From Flexilinea sp. (GTDB lineage: Bacteria > Chloroflexota > Anaerolineae > Anaerolineales > Anaerolineaceae), in contig JAFRIR010000113.1 of assembly GCA_017432685.1 (NCBI GenBank), positions 1 to 64,000 on the forward strand: 64,000 nt of DNA. Reading direction: 5' to 3'. The number at the start of each line of letters is the position of its first letter. The stretch's first letter is position 1. Shown here in pieces: positions 8,279-16,108 of this stretch. The notes below the pieces were generated by a model. The model did no database searches. It was given only the letters and a program-made list of their open reading frames with translations, and had not been told where the DNA came from. A program made the translations under genes and the position numbers.

Positions 8279-8305
8279 GGGACGGTCTCATATAGAGACA
8301 GTCCT
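8279..8305. repeat. Hairpin between the two partner-switch genes
   Basis: Two nested inverted repeats, GGGAC (8279) with GTCCT (8301) and GTCTC (8285) with GAGAC (8295), form a stem with a single mismatch. It lies in the 95-bp gap between the genes at 8336 and 7938 and could attenuate transcription or be a decayed REP copy. Confidence 0.45.
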
Positions 8306-8335
8306 CGTTCTCGTGTTCTTGTATGATAAGGCGGA

Positions 8336-8866
8336 TTATGCAGCAAAACTTTTGGTCACAGTCAAATCAACTGCATTACCGCGAATCGACACCTTCACAT
8401 TATCCGCCAACCTGCGGAGAATGGAGCACTCAATTTCATCCCATTCAGGATCGGTAATCTCCCGACCGACGATATCGGACAACACGTCATAAGGGGCTTC
8501 ATCATAGCTGACATCTGATGCCATCGCCTGTTCGAAAGCATCACGGATCTTGCCAAGAAAACTGTTTGCGGCCTCATTCTGACGGGACGTCGCAGCATCA
8601 AGAAGCTGGGCACGTTTCACTTTGTCAAGTTTTGTATTTGTCGACATATGAAGGACAAAGGTTTTTCCTTCAGTCTCGATCCAGAAATTAGCTGCCATAT
8701 CACCGGCAACGATGCGAGCCATGCTCAGCATCTCTTCTGTAAACAGCAGCATATGAAGGGAGTCTTTCTCTCCCAAACCTTTATATGCGGATACTTTTCG
8801 AGTCTCTTCCAGTGCCCGTTCAAATCCATCACCGTGATTGGTGATCGAAATAACATCTGATTTCAT
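8336..8866 (-). CDS. Unknown protein with degenerate anti-sigma (HATPase-like) layout
   Basis: A 176-residue soluble protein. Residues 28-60 (LLFTEEMLSMARIV then a beta hairpin ending VLHMSTN) look like the N-box helix and strand of RsbW-type kinases, but the Asn is replaced and no glycine-rich ATP lid is visible. The rest is acidic and helical, ending in a short beta pair (VKVSIRGNAVDLTVTKS). It lies upstream of the STAS gene on the same strand, which supports an inferred role as a partner-switch regulator. It could instead be unrelated. Ribosome site GGGAGG is strong, and an ACTATAAT box lies about 60 bp upstream. Confidence 0.5.
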   Translation of the reverse strand: MKSDVISITNHGDGFERALEETRKVSAYKGLGEKDSLHMLLFTEEMLSMARIVAGDMAANFWIETEGKTFVLHMSTNTKLDKVKRAQLLDAATSRQNEAANSFLGKIRDAFEQAMASDVSYDEAPYDVLSDIVGREITDPEWDEIECSILRRLADNVKVSIRGNAVDLTVTKSFAA

Positions 8867-9322
8867 ATTTCAAACCTCCCGGTCAGAATGATGTACTTTT
8901 GAGAAATTCTGATCCGTTATTTCTAAATTATAGTATATCATGATAAAAAGAATTAAGTTACTTCTTCTTTTTTTAAATTTCTTCCGTTTTGGACTTTCAA
9001 CGATCATGCTTTTATTCAGGACTCTTTTATCATCCTGCTACAGCAAGTCAGGCTGCGGATTCAAGTTGGCGATTTGTCTATTGAGCAGCACGTTGACGAT
9101 TATTTTGAGCTGCAGGCTGAGCGAACATCCGTTATTTGTCTGTTACTGTCCGGTTTTCTTCTGTAAAAATTGTATTCCATGCGAACTACATCAAACATAA
9201 TTATACATCAGACCACACATTGTATGCAATTAATCCTTAGTGTAATTTATTATAAAAGGCGTACCGTTACATCCCTGATACGCCTTCTATAAAATACCAA
9301 CTACAAACTGCCAATTGAATTG
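8867..9322. other. Intergenic region without a supported gene
   Basis: It holds a possible minus-strand -10 box (TATAAT, read from 8932 to 8927) for the gene ending at 8336 and the terminator at 9256-9286. A short plus-strand frame at 8940-9200 begins in poly-T rich DNA, has no ribosome site and shows no recognisable domain, so I leave it unannotated. Confidence 0.5.
9256..9286 (-). terminator. Terminator of the nucleoside ABC operon
   Basis: A perfect 8-bp stem AAGGCGTA (9256-9263) with 9279-9286, followed on the minus strand by a TTTATAATAAATT stretch, 37 bp past the last permease gene. Confidence 0.75.
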
Positions 9323-10315
9323 TTACCGCTCTTCACGGAAGTAAGGGAGTCCAAGGTGCTTCGGCGGCTGGTTCTCGACTTTATGCTGCAAAGCAACGAA
9401 GATCAGAACCGCGAGGGTGGCGATATACGGCAGCATCTTGAAGATCTCCTGAGAGCTGCGGGTCAGTCCTGAAATGTAGAAATACAGCCAGGAAAGGACA
9501 CCGAAAAGATAAGAGCCCCAGATCGCCCGCAGTGGACGCCAGGAGGCGAAAATCACCAGAGCCACAGCCAGCCATCCCAAACCTTCAACACCGCCAGCAC
9601 TGTCCCAAGTGCCTTTCTGATAATCCATCACATAGTACAGACCGCCAAGACCGGAAATCGCGGCGCCGATACTGGTAGAGAGATACTTGTATTTTGTCAC
9701 GTCGATACCGACCGCATCAGCAGCAGCCGGGTCTTCACCGACAGCCCGCAGATTCAGACCGACCATGGTCCTGTTCAGGAACCAGCGAACCAAAATTGCA
9801 AGAGCTATCGCAACATAAGCAAGAAAACCATAAGAGAAGAATATCTTCCCGATGCTTCCCAACCCGTTCAGGGCAGGGATCGTAGACCGGAAGGCCTTAC
9901 TGGTCACAAGAACATTGATCTGACCGACACCACCTGCCAGCTTGTTCAATGAACCACCGTAGAAGTTCGCGAATCCTGCGGCAAAGATATTGAAAGCCAA
10001 ACCCATAATGTTCTGATTGCAGCGCAGCGTGACAGTCATAAAGGCAAAGAGCAATCCACTGAGAAAAGAAGCGATCAACGCACAAATGATAGCGATCAAA
10101 ATACAGATGATCGGCACCGCGTTTGCACCGGCAGCTTTTTCATAATAAAATGTTCCGATCAGTCCGGCAATACCACCCATGTACATGATTCCCGGAACAC
10201 CAAGGTTCAGATTGCCGCCTTTTTCCGTCAAAATCTCGCCGACAGCACCAAACAGGATCACCGTCCCGAAAACGACAGATGAATTAATTAATGCGATGAT
10301 TTGTGCCTGTGTCAT
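9323..10315 (-). CDS. Nucleoside ABC transporter permease (second subunit)
   Basis: A 330-residue integral membrane protein of the BPD_transp_2 family, like NupQ/YufQ. It has about 8-9 hydrophobic segments. Family pieces are VPGIMYMGG near residue 40, the NIMGLAFNIFAAG segment, LRAVGEDPAAADAVGIDV near 200, and GVEGLGWLAVALVIFASW near 250. It forms the importer channel with the upstream permease. It overlaps that gene by 4 bp (ATGA), so the subunits are coupled. Last gene of the operon. Confidence 0.88.
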   Translation of the reverse strand: MTQAQIIALINSSVVFGTVILFGAVGEILTEKGGNLNLGVPGIMYMGGIAGLIGTFYYEKAAGANAVPIICILIAIICALIASFLSGLLFAFMTVTLRCNQNIMGLAFNIFAAGFANFYGGSLNKLAGGVGQINVLVTSKAFRSTIPALNGLGSIGKIFFSYGFLAYVAIALAILVRWFLNRTMVGLNLRAVGEDPAAADAVGIDVTKYKYLSTSIGAAISGLGGLYYVMDYQKGTWDSAGGVEGLGWLAVALVIFASWRPLRAIWGSYLFGVLSWLYFYISGLTRSSQEIFKMLPYIATLAVLIFVALQHKVENQPPKHLGLPYFREER

Positions 10316-11412
10316 TTCGTCACCTCCGATTTATGAGAGCCGCGAATTCTGACTTTGAAGTTGACAAAGAATTCACTGCCAAGAAGGAAGATCAGGATGA
10401 TCCCTTTGACGACATTGGAGATATAATCCGACAACTGATATTGTGAAGCGATCTGCATGGCCCCTTTTTCAAGAAAGACCAAAAAGGCAGATACAGCAGC
10501 CATAATAAAGGAATTGAACTTGGACATCCAGGCAACGATGATGGTTGTGAAACCACGACCGCCGGCGGTATCGGTCGAGATCGTGTGACCCGCACCTGCA
10601 ACCGCCAAGAAACCGGCAATACCGCAGATTGCGCCGGAAAGCATCATCGTGCGGATGATGACTTTCTTCACATCCATCGCGCAGTATCGTGCTGTGTTTT
10701 CACTGTCACCGACCACCGCGATCTCAAAACCGTGCTTTGTATATTTCAGATACACAAAAATGAATATCGTCAATGCCAGAACCAGGATCACATTCAACCC
10801 GTATTGCTGTCCGAACACTTTCGGAAACCAGCCGAAACGGGACTGGCTGTTGATGATCCCGACCGTATTGGAACCATAGGGGTTTTCCCATTTTGCTACA
10901 AAAAAGGCTGTCAAACGGATCGCTATATAGTTCATCATCAATGTGAACAGTGTTTCGTTGGTATTGATCCGTGCCTTACAAAAACCGGGAAAGAAGCCCC
11001 AGACAGCGCCTGCCAGAGCGCTGGCACAGCACATGATCACCAGCGCCAGCCAGTTCGGGAGTGTTTTTGGCAGATAGAGCATGCAGGCTGCTGCGGCGAT
11101 ACCGCCAACCAGCACCTGTCCTTCCGCTCCAATGTTCCAAAACTTCATCTTGAAAGCCGGCGCCAATCCCAAACCGATACAAAGCATCATCATCGTATCG
11201 CGAATGGTAACCCAGGTTCGGCGATTTGTGCCGAGGGCACCATCCCACATAGCTGCATAAACCTTCAATGGATTCAGCTTTGTAATGCCAAAGATAATTA
11301 GAGCGCATAAAATTAATGCTATCAACAACCCTATGAGCCGGATACCGAGCGAAGCCCACCAGGGAATTGCCCCGCGTTTTGAAATACGGAATAGAGGTTC
11401 TTTCTTTTCCAT
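10312..11412 (-). CDS. Nucleoside ABC transporter permease (first subunit)
   Basis: A 366-residue membrane protein, NupP/YufP-like. It has about nine hydrophobic segments, with GLGLAPAFKMKFWNIGAEGQ near residues 80-99, the NTNETLFTLMMNYIAIRL helix, and AVVGDSENTARYCAMDVKK near 230. Partner of the permease at 9323. It starts 4 bp after the ATPase stop, with GAGGAGG as ribosome site. The family imports nucleosides or simple-sugar-like purine compounds. Confidence 0.88.
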   Translation of the reverse strand: MEKKEPLFRISKRGAIPWWASLGIRLIGLLIALILCALIIFGITKLNPLKVYAAMWDGALGTNRRTWVTIRDTMMMLCIGLGLAPAFKMKFWNIGAEGQVLVGGIAAAACMLYLPKTLPNWLALVIMCCASALAGAVWGFFPGFCKARINTNETLFTLMMNYIAIRLTAFFVAKWENPYGSNTVGIINSQSRFGWFPKVFGQQYGLNVILVLALTIFIFVYLKYTKHGFEIAVVGDSENTARYCAMDVKKVIIRTMMLSGAICGIAGFLAVAGAGHTISTDTAGGRGFTTIIVAWMSKFNSFIMAAVSAFLVFLEKGAMQIASQYQLSDYISNVVKGIILIFLLGSEFFVNFKVRIRGSHKSEVTK

Positions 11413-11416
11413 GTTC

Positions 11417-12958
11417 TTAAGCCTCCTCTTTCTGTCCCAAATGTGTCATCAGCAAACCAACTTCTTCCTTTGTTGTTTTACGCGCGTCCACAATACCGCT
11501 CACCTGTCCTGCACAGAGCACCAGGATCCGGTCACAGAGCTCCAGCAGCACATCAAGGTCTTCACCGACAAAAATAACAGCGACACCCTTCTGTTTCTGT
11601 TCATCCATCAGGTTGTAGATCGTATAGGAAGTATTGATATCCAGACCACGTACCGCATAAGCGGTCATCATCAGGGATGGTTTTTGTTCAATTTCACGGC
11701 CGACAAGAACTTTTTGGATATTACCGCCGGAAAGACGACGAACAGGAGTATGAATAGAGGGCGTAAGAACCTCCAGATCTTTCACTACCTTTTCTGCCAG
11801 CACCTTCGGCCTTTTCAAATCCAGCATCGGACCACTGCCATCCTGATAGCTCTTCAGCATCATGTTTTCAGCCAGGTCCATGTTGCCGACCAGCCCCATA
11901 CCCAACCGGTCTTCCGGCACGAAGGCAAGACTGACACCCAGGTTTTTGATTTGGATCGGAGAGCAATCTGCCAGGTTGATTTCCTGAGATCCTTCCTTGT
12001 TGGGTGTATATAAGATCTCAGCACCGGGTTCCAGTTTTTCCAGTCCCGCAATTGACTCCAGCAGTTCACGCTGTCCGGAACCGGAAATTCCCGCTACGCC
12101 CAGGACTTCACCGCCATAAGCAGTGAAATTGACATCTTTCAGTTTCATGACTCCGTATATATCTTTCACCGAAAGATTTTTTACCTCAAGGCATTTCCGC
12201 AGTTTTTTCGGTTCGGAACGATCTATGTTCAATGTTGTGGGACGGCCAACCATCATGTTCGTCAGTTCCTGAGGGTTCGTATCTTTCGTCATCAGCTCCC
12301 CGACGTAGTTTCCCTTGAGCAGGACCACGACCCTGTCGGATATGTCCATCACCTCATGCAGCTTGTGCGTGATAATCACGACAGCTTTGCCATCAGCTTT
12401 CATGTTGCGAAGCACAACAAAAAGCTTCTGCGTTTCCTGCGGTGTCAAAACAGCAGTCGGTTCATCCAGGATCAGGATGTCCGCGCCGCGATAAAGCTGT
12501 TTAACAATTTCCAATGTCTGCTTTTCGGAAACAGACATATCATAGACTTTTTTGTCCGGGTCAACAACAAAACCATAGCGGTCACAGAAATCTTTCACTC
12601 TGGTACGGACATTCTTCAGGTCTACCAGTTTCCCTTCATCCAGTCCCAGAATGATGTTTTCCGCAGCTGTCATAACATCCACCAATTTGAAATGCTGGTG
12701 GATCATCCCGATATGCAGTGCAAATGCATCCGCGGGATTATTGATCGACACATGCTGCCCGTTAACATAAATCTCACCGCTGTCCGGTGCATAAATACCG
12801 GACAACATGTTCATCAACGTAGTCTTTCCGCTGCCGTTTTCACCCAAAAGCGCCAGAACCTCGCCGTAATTGATATCCAGGCAGATTTTGTTATTGGCTA
12901 ATACGACATCAAAGGTCTTCGTGATGTTCACCATTTTTACCGCATTTTTTATATTCAA
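11417..12958 (-). CDS. Nucleoside ABC transporter ATPase with two ATP-binding domains
   Basis: A 513-residue NupO/YufO-like ATPase. The N-terminal half has an intact Walker A (GENGSGKTT, near residue 39), an LSGG-like stretch replaced by MSVSEKQTLE, and Walker B LILDEPTA. The C-terminal half has the degenerate Walker A GISGSGQRE and signature RLSGGNIQK. Its usual PTRGLD segment reads AVRGLD. The second site may therefore be structural only. The likely start is TTG at 12958, because AAAGGAAA lies before it; the next ATG (12934) has no ribosome site. It energises the two downstream permeases. Confidence 0.88.
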   Translation of the reverse strand: MNIKNAVKMVNITKTFDVVLANNKICLDINYGEVLALLGENGSGKTTLMNMLSGIYAPDSGEIYVNGQHVSINNPADAFALHIGMIHQHFKLVDVMTAAENIILGLDEGKLVDLKNVRTRVKDFCDRYGFVVDPDKKVYDMSVSEKQTLEIVKQLYRGADILILDEPTAVLTPQETQKLFVVLRNMKADGKAVVIITHKLHEVMDISDRVVVLLKGNYVGELMTKDTNPQELTNMMVGRPTTLNIDRSEPKKLRKCLEVKNLSVKDIYGVMKLKDVNFTAYGGEVLGVAGISGSGQRELLESIAGLEKLEPGAEILYTPNKEGSQEINLADCSPIQIKNLGVSLAFVPEDRLGMGLVGNMDLAENMMLKSYQDGSGPMLDLKRPKVLAEKVVKDLEVLTPSIHTPVRRLSGGNIQKVLVGREIEQKPSLMMTAYAVRGLDINTSYTIYNLMDEQKQKGVAVIFVGEDLDVLLELCDRILVLCAGQVSGIVDARKTTKEEVGLLMTHLGQKEEA

Positions 12959-13091
12959 GGGAGATTTCCTTTCTCCGAAAGACCACGTAAATCCATCGGC
13001 AAAAAATTTCTAAACAAAATCATTTCTTATTTGTATCCCCATAACACAAAACCACGAGTTCCGTGATTCTGTTTCATAAAGCTACAAAAAT

Positions 13092-13118
13092 GCTCGGGGA
13101 GCACAAAGCTCCCCGAGC
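13092..13118 (-). terminator. Terminator between binding protein and ATPase genes
   Basis: A perfect 11-bp GC-rich stem (13092-13102 with 13108-13118) with a 5-base loop, followed by ATTTTTG on the minus strand. It lies right after the binding-protein gene, an arrangement that usually yields more binding protein than membrane subunits through partial read-through. Confidence 0.88.
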
Positions 13119-13132
13119 ATGTTCGAAACTAA

Positions 13133-14320
13133 TTATTCGTTGGTCAGTTCAGTGATGCCGTCAATGCGGAAGCTGAAGTAAGGAGCAGAGATGACTTCAG
13201 ATTCATGGAAAACACCATCAATGATCGCTTCTTCGCTGTCAGCAACCCAGTCACCATCAGTGTCCAGTGCATAAGCCTGGGTCGGATGTTCGCCGCCAAC
13301 AGTAAAGGTAGAGCAATCGAAGACATTCAGTGTACCGTCTTTGATTGCAGCAATGGCAGCATCAACAGCTTCCTGAGTGCCCGGTGCGCAGGATTCACCA
13401 AGATCTGAGATCTTCACACCATCGTGTGCATAACCGACGGAATAATCCTTCGGCAGGGCTTCACCCTTCATGGCAGCTTCGACCATCGGGGTATAAAGTT
13501 CGCCCCAGCAGTTCTGAGCGGAGGTCAGAGCAGCAGTCGGAGCAACAGCGCGCATATCGATGTTGTAACCAACACTGTAAACAACGGTTCCCTTATCCTG
13601 TGCAGCCTGAATGGCGGACGGTGCACCGGTGGAGTCAGCATGCTGTCCGATGATGACACAACCACGGGCCATCAACGCTTCGGCAGCAGCAGCTTCAGCA
13701 TTCGGATCATACCAGCTGTTGGTGTACTGAACATCCATATAGGCTTCCGGAACGATAGAGCGAATGCCAAGGAAGAAACCGGTATAACCGGAAACCACTT
13801 CGGCATACGGATAGGCACCGACATAACCGATGTGAGGATCAGTTACGGTTCCTGCATCCATCAATTCCTTCAGTTTCATACCGGCAACAATACCGGAAAT
13901 GTAGCGGGATTCAAAGGTATGCGGGAACATATTGGAAACGTTAGACATTTCTTCCTTCCAGGCGGTATCACCGGTGGCAGCAATAAAATGGACATCCGGA
14001 TACTCACGGGCAGCTTCCATCATATAAGCCTGATGACCGTAGGAGTCGGAAATAATGAGCTGGCAGCCCTGTTCAGCAAGGTCAATAGCCGCATCAGTGC
14101 ATTCCTCTGATTCAGGAATATTATATTTGAAGATGACCTGGTCAGCTGTCAAACCCAAACGTTCCATTGCGGTCTGCATACCTTCAATATGAGCCTGGTC
14201 ATAGCCGGAGTTCTCATCATGAACGAGAATGACACCGACTTTGAAGTCGTCAGCAGAAACTGCAGCAAAAGCCATCAGCACAACTGCCAAAACAAGAAAC
14301 AACGATATAAACTTTTTCAT
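13133..14320 (-). CDS. BMP-family nucleoside-binding protein
   Basis: About 395 residues with an N-terminal signal peptide (MKKFISLFLVLAVVLMAFA, cut near AVSA/DD). The mature part is a BMP/PnrA-type two-lobed binding domain: KVGVILVHDENSGYDQAH, LIISDSYGHQAYMMEAA, PDVHFIAATGD and MFPHTFESRYISGIVAG. There is no lipobox cysteine, so it does not look like a lipoprotein, unlike most Gram-positive relatives. The start at 14320 is chosen for the AGGAGAAAAAGG ribosome site; an in-frame start 54 bp upstream lacks one. First gene of the importer operon. Confidence 0.88.
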   Translation of the reverse strand: MKKFISLFLVLAVVLMAFAAVSADDFKVGVILVHDENSGYDQAHIEGMQTAMERLGLTADQVIFKYNIPESEECTDAAIDLAEQGCQLIISDSYGHQAYMMEAAREYPDVHFIAATGDTAWKEEMSNVSNMFPHTFESRYISGIVAGMKLKELMDAGTVTDPHIGYVGAYPYAEVVSGYTGFFLGIRSIVPEAYMDVQYTNSWYDPNAEAAAAEALMARGCVIIGQHADSTGAPSAIQAAQDKGTVVYSVGYNIDMRAVAPTAALTSAQNCWGELYTPMVEAAMKGEALPKDYSVGYAHDGVKISDLGESCAPGTQEAVDAAIAAIKDGTLNVFDCSTFTVGGEHPTQAYALDTDGDWVADSEEAIIDGVFHESEVISAPYFSFRIDGITELTNE

Positions 14321-14600
14321 CCTTTTTCTCCTTTTGAGTTTCTTACAGTCACTCTGTAAGTTTAAGATATACAAGCGTATATCATCTCCACTGTTGATTC
14401 AGAACACGCCAATTAAAATTAGCATATGTTGTCTGACAAATATAATTGTATCGTAAATCTTCGATTTCTAAAACTATCAATCTGTCATATCTGAAACTGA
14501 CAAACATCACATTTTCAAATATGTCTCACTGTAATTGATCTTTTCGTTGTTCAACATTATAAACCATCACCCTTTTTCTTGTCCAGACATTTATCACATT

Positions 14601-14623
14601 TTGTCACATCTGCCATGTGACAA
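14601..14623. promoter_or_regulatory. Candidate operator: perfect 8-bp dyad
   Basis: TTGTCACA (14601-14608) and TGTGACAA (14616-14623) are perfect inverted copies around 7 bases, the size of a dimeric regulator site. It lies about 280 bp upstream of the binding-protein start and after the ThrE genes. A TATAAT box occurs on the minus strand about 50 bp further down. No regulator gene is adjacent. Confidence 0.4.
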
Positions 14624-14706
14624 TGGTGTTTGAAATAATAAGGGGCTGATTTCCGGACAGCGTTATTTGTATTTGGACACAGGGCTTATACCACTCCAAA
14701 TAATCT

Positions 14707-14787
14707 GCACACGGGGACGGTTCTCTGTGCCGAACAAAGCCCGGATATATCTGAAACATAACAGCACAGAAAACCGTCCCCTGTGCT
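14707..14787. repeat. REP-like paired palindromes
   Basis: Two 24-bp arms in opposite orientation, 14707-14730 and 14764-14787, share the core CGGGGACGGTT near the start and TCTGTGC at the end. Each arm is itself an imperfect palindrome (GCACA at one end, TGTGC at the other). The core GGGGACGGTTCT resembles REP sequences that accompany IS200-like (Y1/RAYT) transposases in other bacteria, by memory. No such transposase is in the window. Confidence 0.65.
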
Positions 14788-14807
14788 ATCACATTATCAG
14801 CCATTAG

Positions 14808-15257
14808 TCAACGAATGTTCTTTCTGTTTCGTTTTTGCGTAATCGCCGAAACGAAAGTCAGCACGACCATGGTTCCAAGCACAATGCTGAGTGTGTCCTC
14901 CAAAAGCATGGACCCGTATTTCACAAATTCCGCATGGGAATCTGTGACAAAACCTCTCATACAATAATAAAGATGTCCCCCGGGAATCAGCGGAATGACA
15001 GAGGGAGTATATATCACGGACACAGGCATACGCAGGATCCGTGCACAGACTTCAGAATAAACGGTCACTCCAAGCGCTGCGAACATCATCCCGATCGCAT
15101 TCGAATTCCAAACCTGTTTTGTCAGAAGGTACAACACCCAGCTCAGGGCTGACCCCAAAAATGCAGCCGGCAAATGTCTGGGGCGGATGTGAAAAATCAT
15201 AGCGAAACCGATCCCGGCGACTCCGGCAGAGAGAATCTGTATCAGTTCCGGTCTCAT
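14808..15257 (-). CDS. Threonine/serine exporter, small membrane subunit (ThrE_2-like)
   Basis: A 149-residue membrane protein with about five hydrophobic segments, matching the C-terminal half of ThrE, which is split in many bacteria. Typical pieces are AAFLGSALSWVLYLL, FAALGVTVYSEVCARIL and VIPLIPGGHLYYCMRG. The start at 15257 is chosen because its ATG overlaps the TGA of the upstream partner and has GGGGAGG before it; a frame 24 bp longer is less likely. It works with the 15254-16015 product to export threonine or serine. Confidence 0.8.
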   Translation of the reverse strand: MRPELIQILSAGVAGIGFAMIFHIRPRHLPAAFLGSALSWVLYLLTKQVWNSNAIGMMFAALGVTVYSEVCARILRMPVSVIYTPSVIPLIPGGHLYYCMRGFVTDSHAEFVKYGSMLLEDTLSIVLGTMVVLTFVSAITQKRNRKNIR

Positions 15258-16015
15258 AATAACCTCCCCATTACCGCCCATACCGCGACATAACCGATAG
15301 CAATGGAAAGTGCACGCAGTACAGCGTCAAACATGGAAAGTACTCCGCTGATGGTATCTCCCATCACCATATCATGGATGCTGTTACAAAAAGCGAGCCC
15401 CGGAATCAACAGCATAATATCGCCGATGATGACCAAATCACTGTGAAGGAGAGGAAACAGATGCTGCCCAACCAGAGCACAAAAAGTCAGAATTGCCGAA
15501 AGGATGATGTTATCCACCATTTTGTTATCATTGAAATGACTCAATTCCACCTTGACAAAGCGCAGCAAGAGTGCAATCGGTACAGAACAGAGCATATCCA
15601 TCCAGGTTCCTCCGAAAAACAGCGTAAAGAAACCGGCCGCAACCGCATAAGCAAAATACATCATGAAAGGAGAATAAGGAGCAGCTCTCCGAATCCTGTC
15701 CATCTCGACACTGATGCTTTTCATATCATTCATTCCGGCACAAATTTTGCGGGAAAGGTCATTCAATGCATCGACTTTGTCCAGGTCGGTATCGATCCGG
15801 GTTATCCTGCGAGCTCTGGTTATGATGGTCTCATCCGGAGCCGTCAGTGTCAGAATGATGCTGGAGTTAATTGCATGGACCTGACAGTCTCGGAAATCAA
15901 AGGCTGAAGACAACCGCATGGTCGTATCTTCTACCCTGTTGACATCCGCACCATTGGAAAGAAGCATTTGTCCAATATCTAATATACATGCTATTTTGCT
16001 GTCTGTTTCGTTCAT
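15254..16015 (-). CDS. Threonine/serine exporter, ThrE N-terminal type subunit
   Basis: A 253-residue protein of the ThrE family. The N-terminal ~110 residues are soluble (MLLSNGADVNRVEDTTMRL is the family start), followed by about five membrane helices from residue 118 on. LIPGLAFCNSIHDMVMGDTI near residue 202 is the conserved family loop. It is coupled by ATGA overlap to the small subunit. The ATG has no clear ribosome site. Confidence 0.8.
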   Translation of the reverse strand: MNETDSKIACILDIGQMLLSNGADVNRVEDTTMRLSSAFDFRDCQVHAINSSIILTLTAPDETIITRARRITRIDTDLDKVDALNDLSRKICAGMNDMKSISVEMDRIRRAAPYSPFMMYFAYAVAAGFFTLFFGGTWMDMLCSVPIALLLRFVKVELSHFNDNKMVDNIILSAILTFCALVGQHLFPLLHSDLVIIGDIMLLIPGLAFCNSIHDMVMGDTISGVLSMFDAVLRALSIAIGYVAVWAVMGRLL

Positions 16016-16063
16016 ATCACATTATCAACATTATCTTCATATATCTGCTGAGCTGCAGCTATC

Positions 16064-16077
16064 TATATTATAATATA
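16064..16077. promoter_or_regulatory. Palindromic AT box shared by divergent genes
   Basis: A perfect 14-bp palindrome TATATTATAATATA gives a TATAAT on both strands between the divergent ThrE (minus) and EutH (plus) genes. A second palindrome AGCTGCAGCT is at 16051-16060. -35 matches are weak on both sides. Confidence 0.4.
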
Positions 16078-16108
16078 CCCTGATTTTCTTTGGAAGAAGG
16101 TTCTAATT

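Larger units (their letters stand above)
14321..14807. other. Upstream region of the nucleoside importer, no gene supported
   Basis: This 487-bp stretch carries a hairpin near the binding-protein start (CTTACAG with CTGTAAG), a strong dyad at 14601-14623 and a REP-like element at 14707-14787. I looked for a purine riboswitch and did not find its conserved junction. Confidence 0.5.

Noticed and set aside
8940-9200. Short hydrophobic plus-strand frame
   Set aside because: No ribosome site, poly-T driven composition (Phe/Leu runs), overlaps a minus-strand promoter region.
14321-14600. Purine riboswitch before the nucleoside-binding gene
   Set aside because: I could not find the conserved three-way junction sequences; only a short hairpin near the start codon.
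14604-14804. 66-residue minus-strand frame
   Set aside because: It spans the dyad and the REP-like palindromes; a repeat element explains the DNA better.
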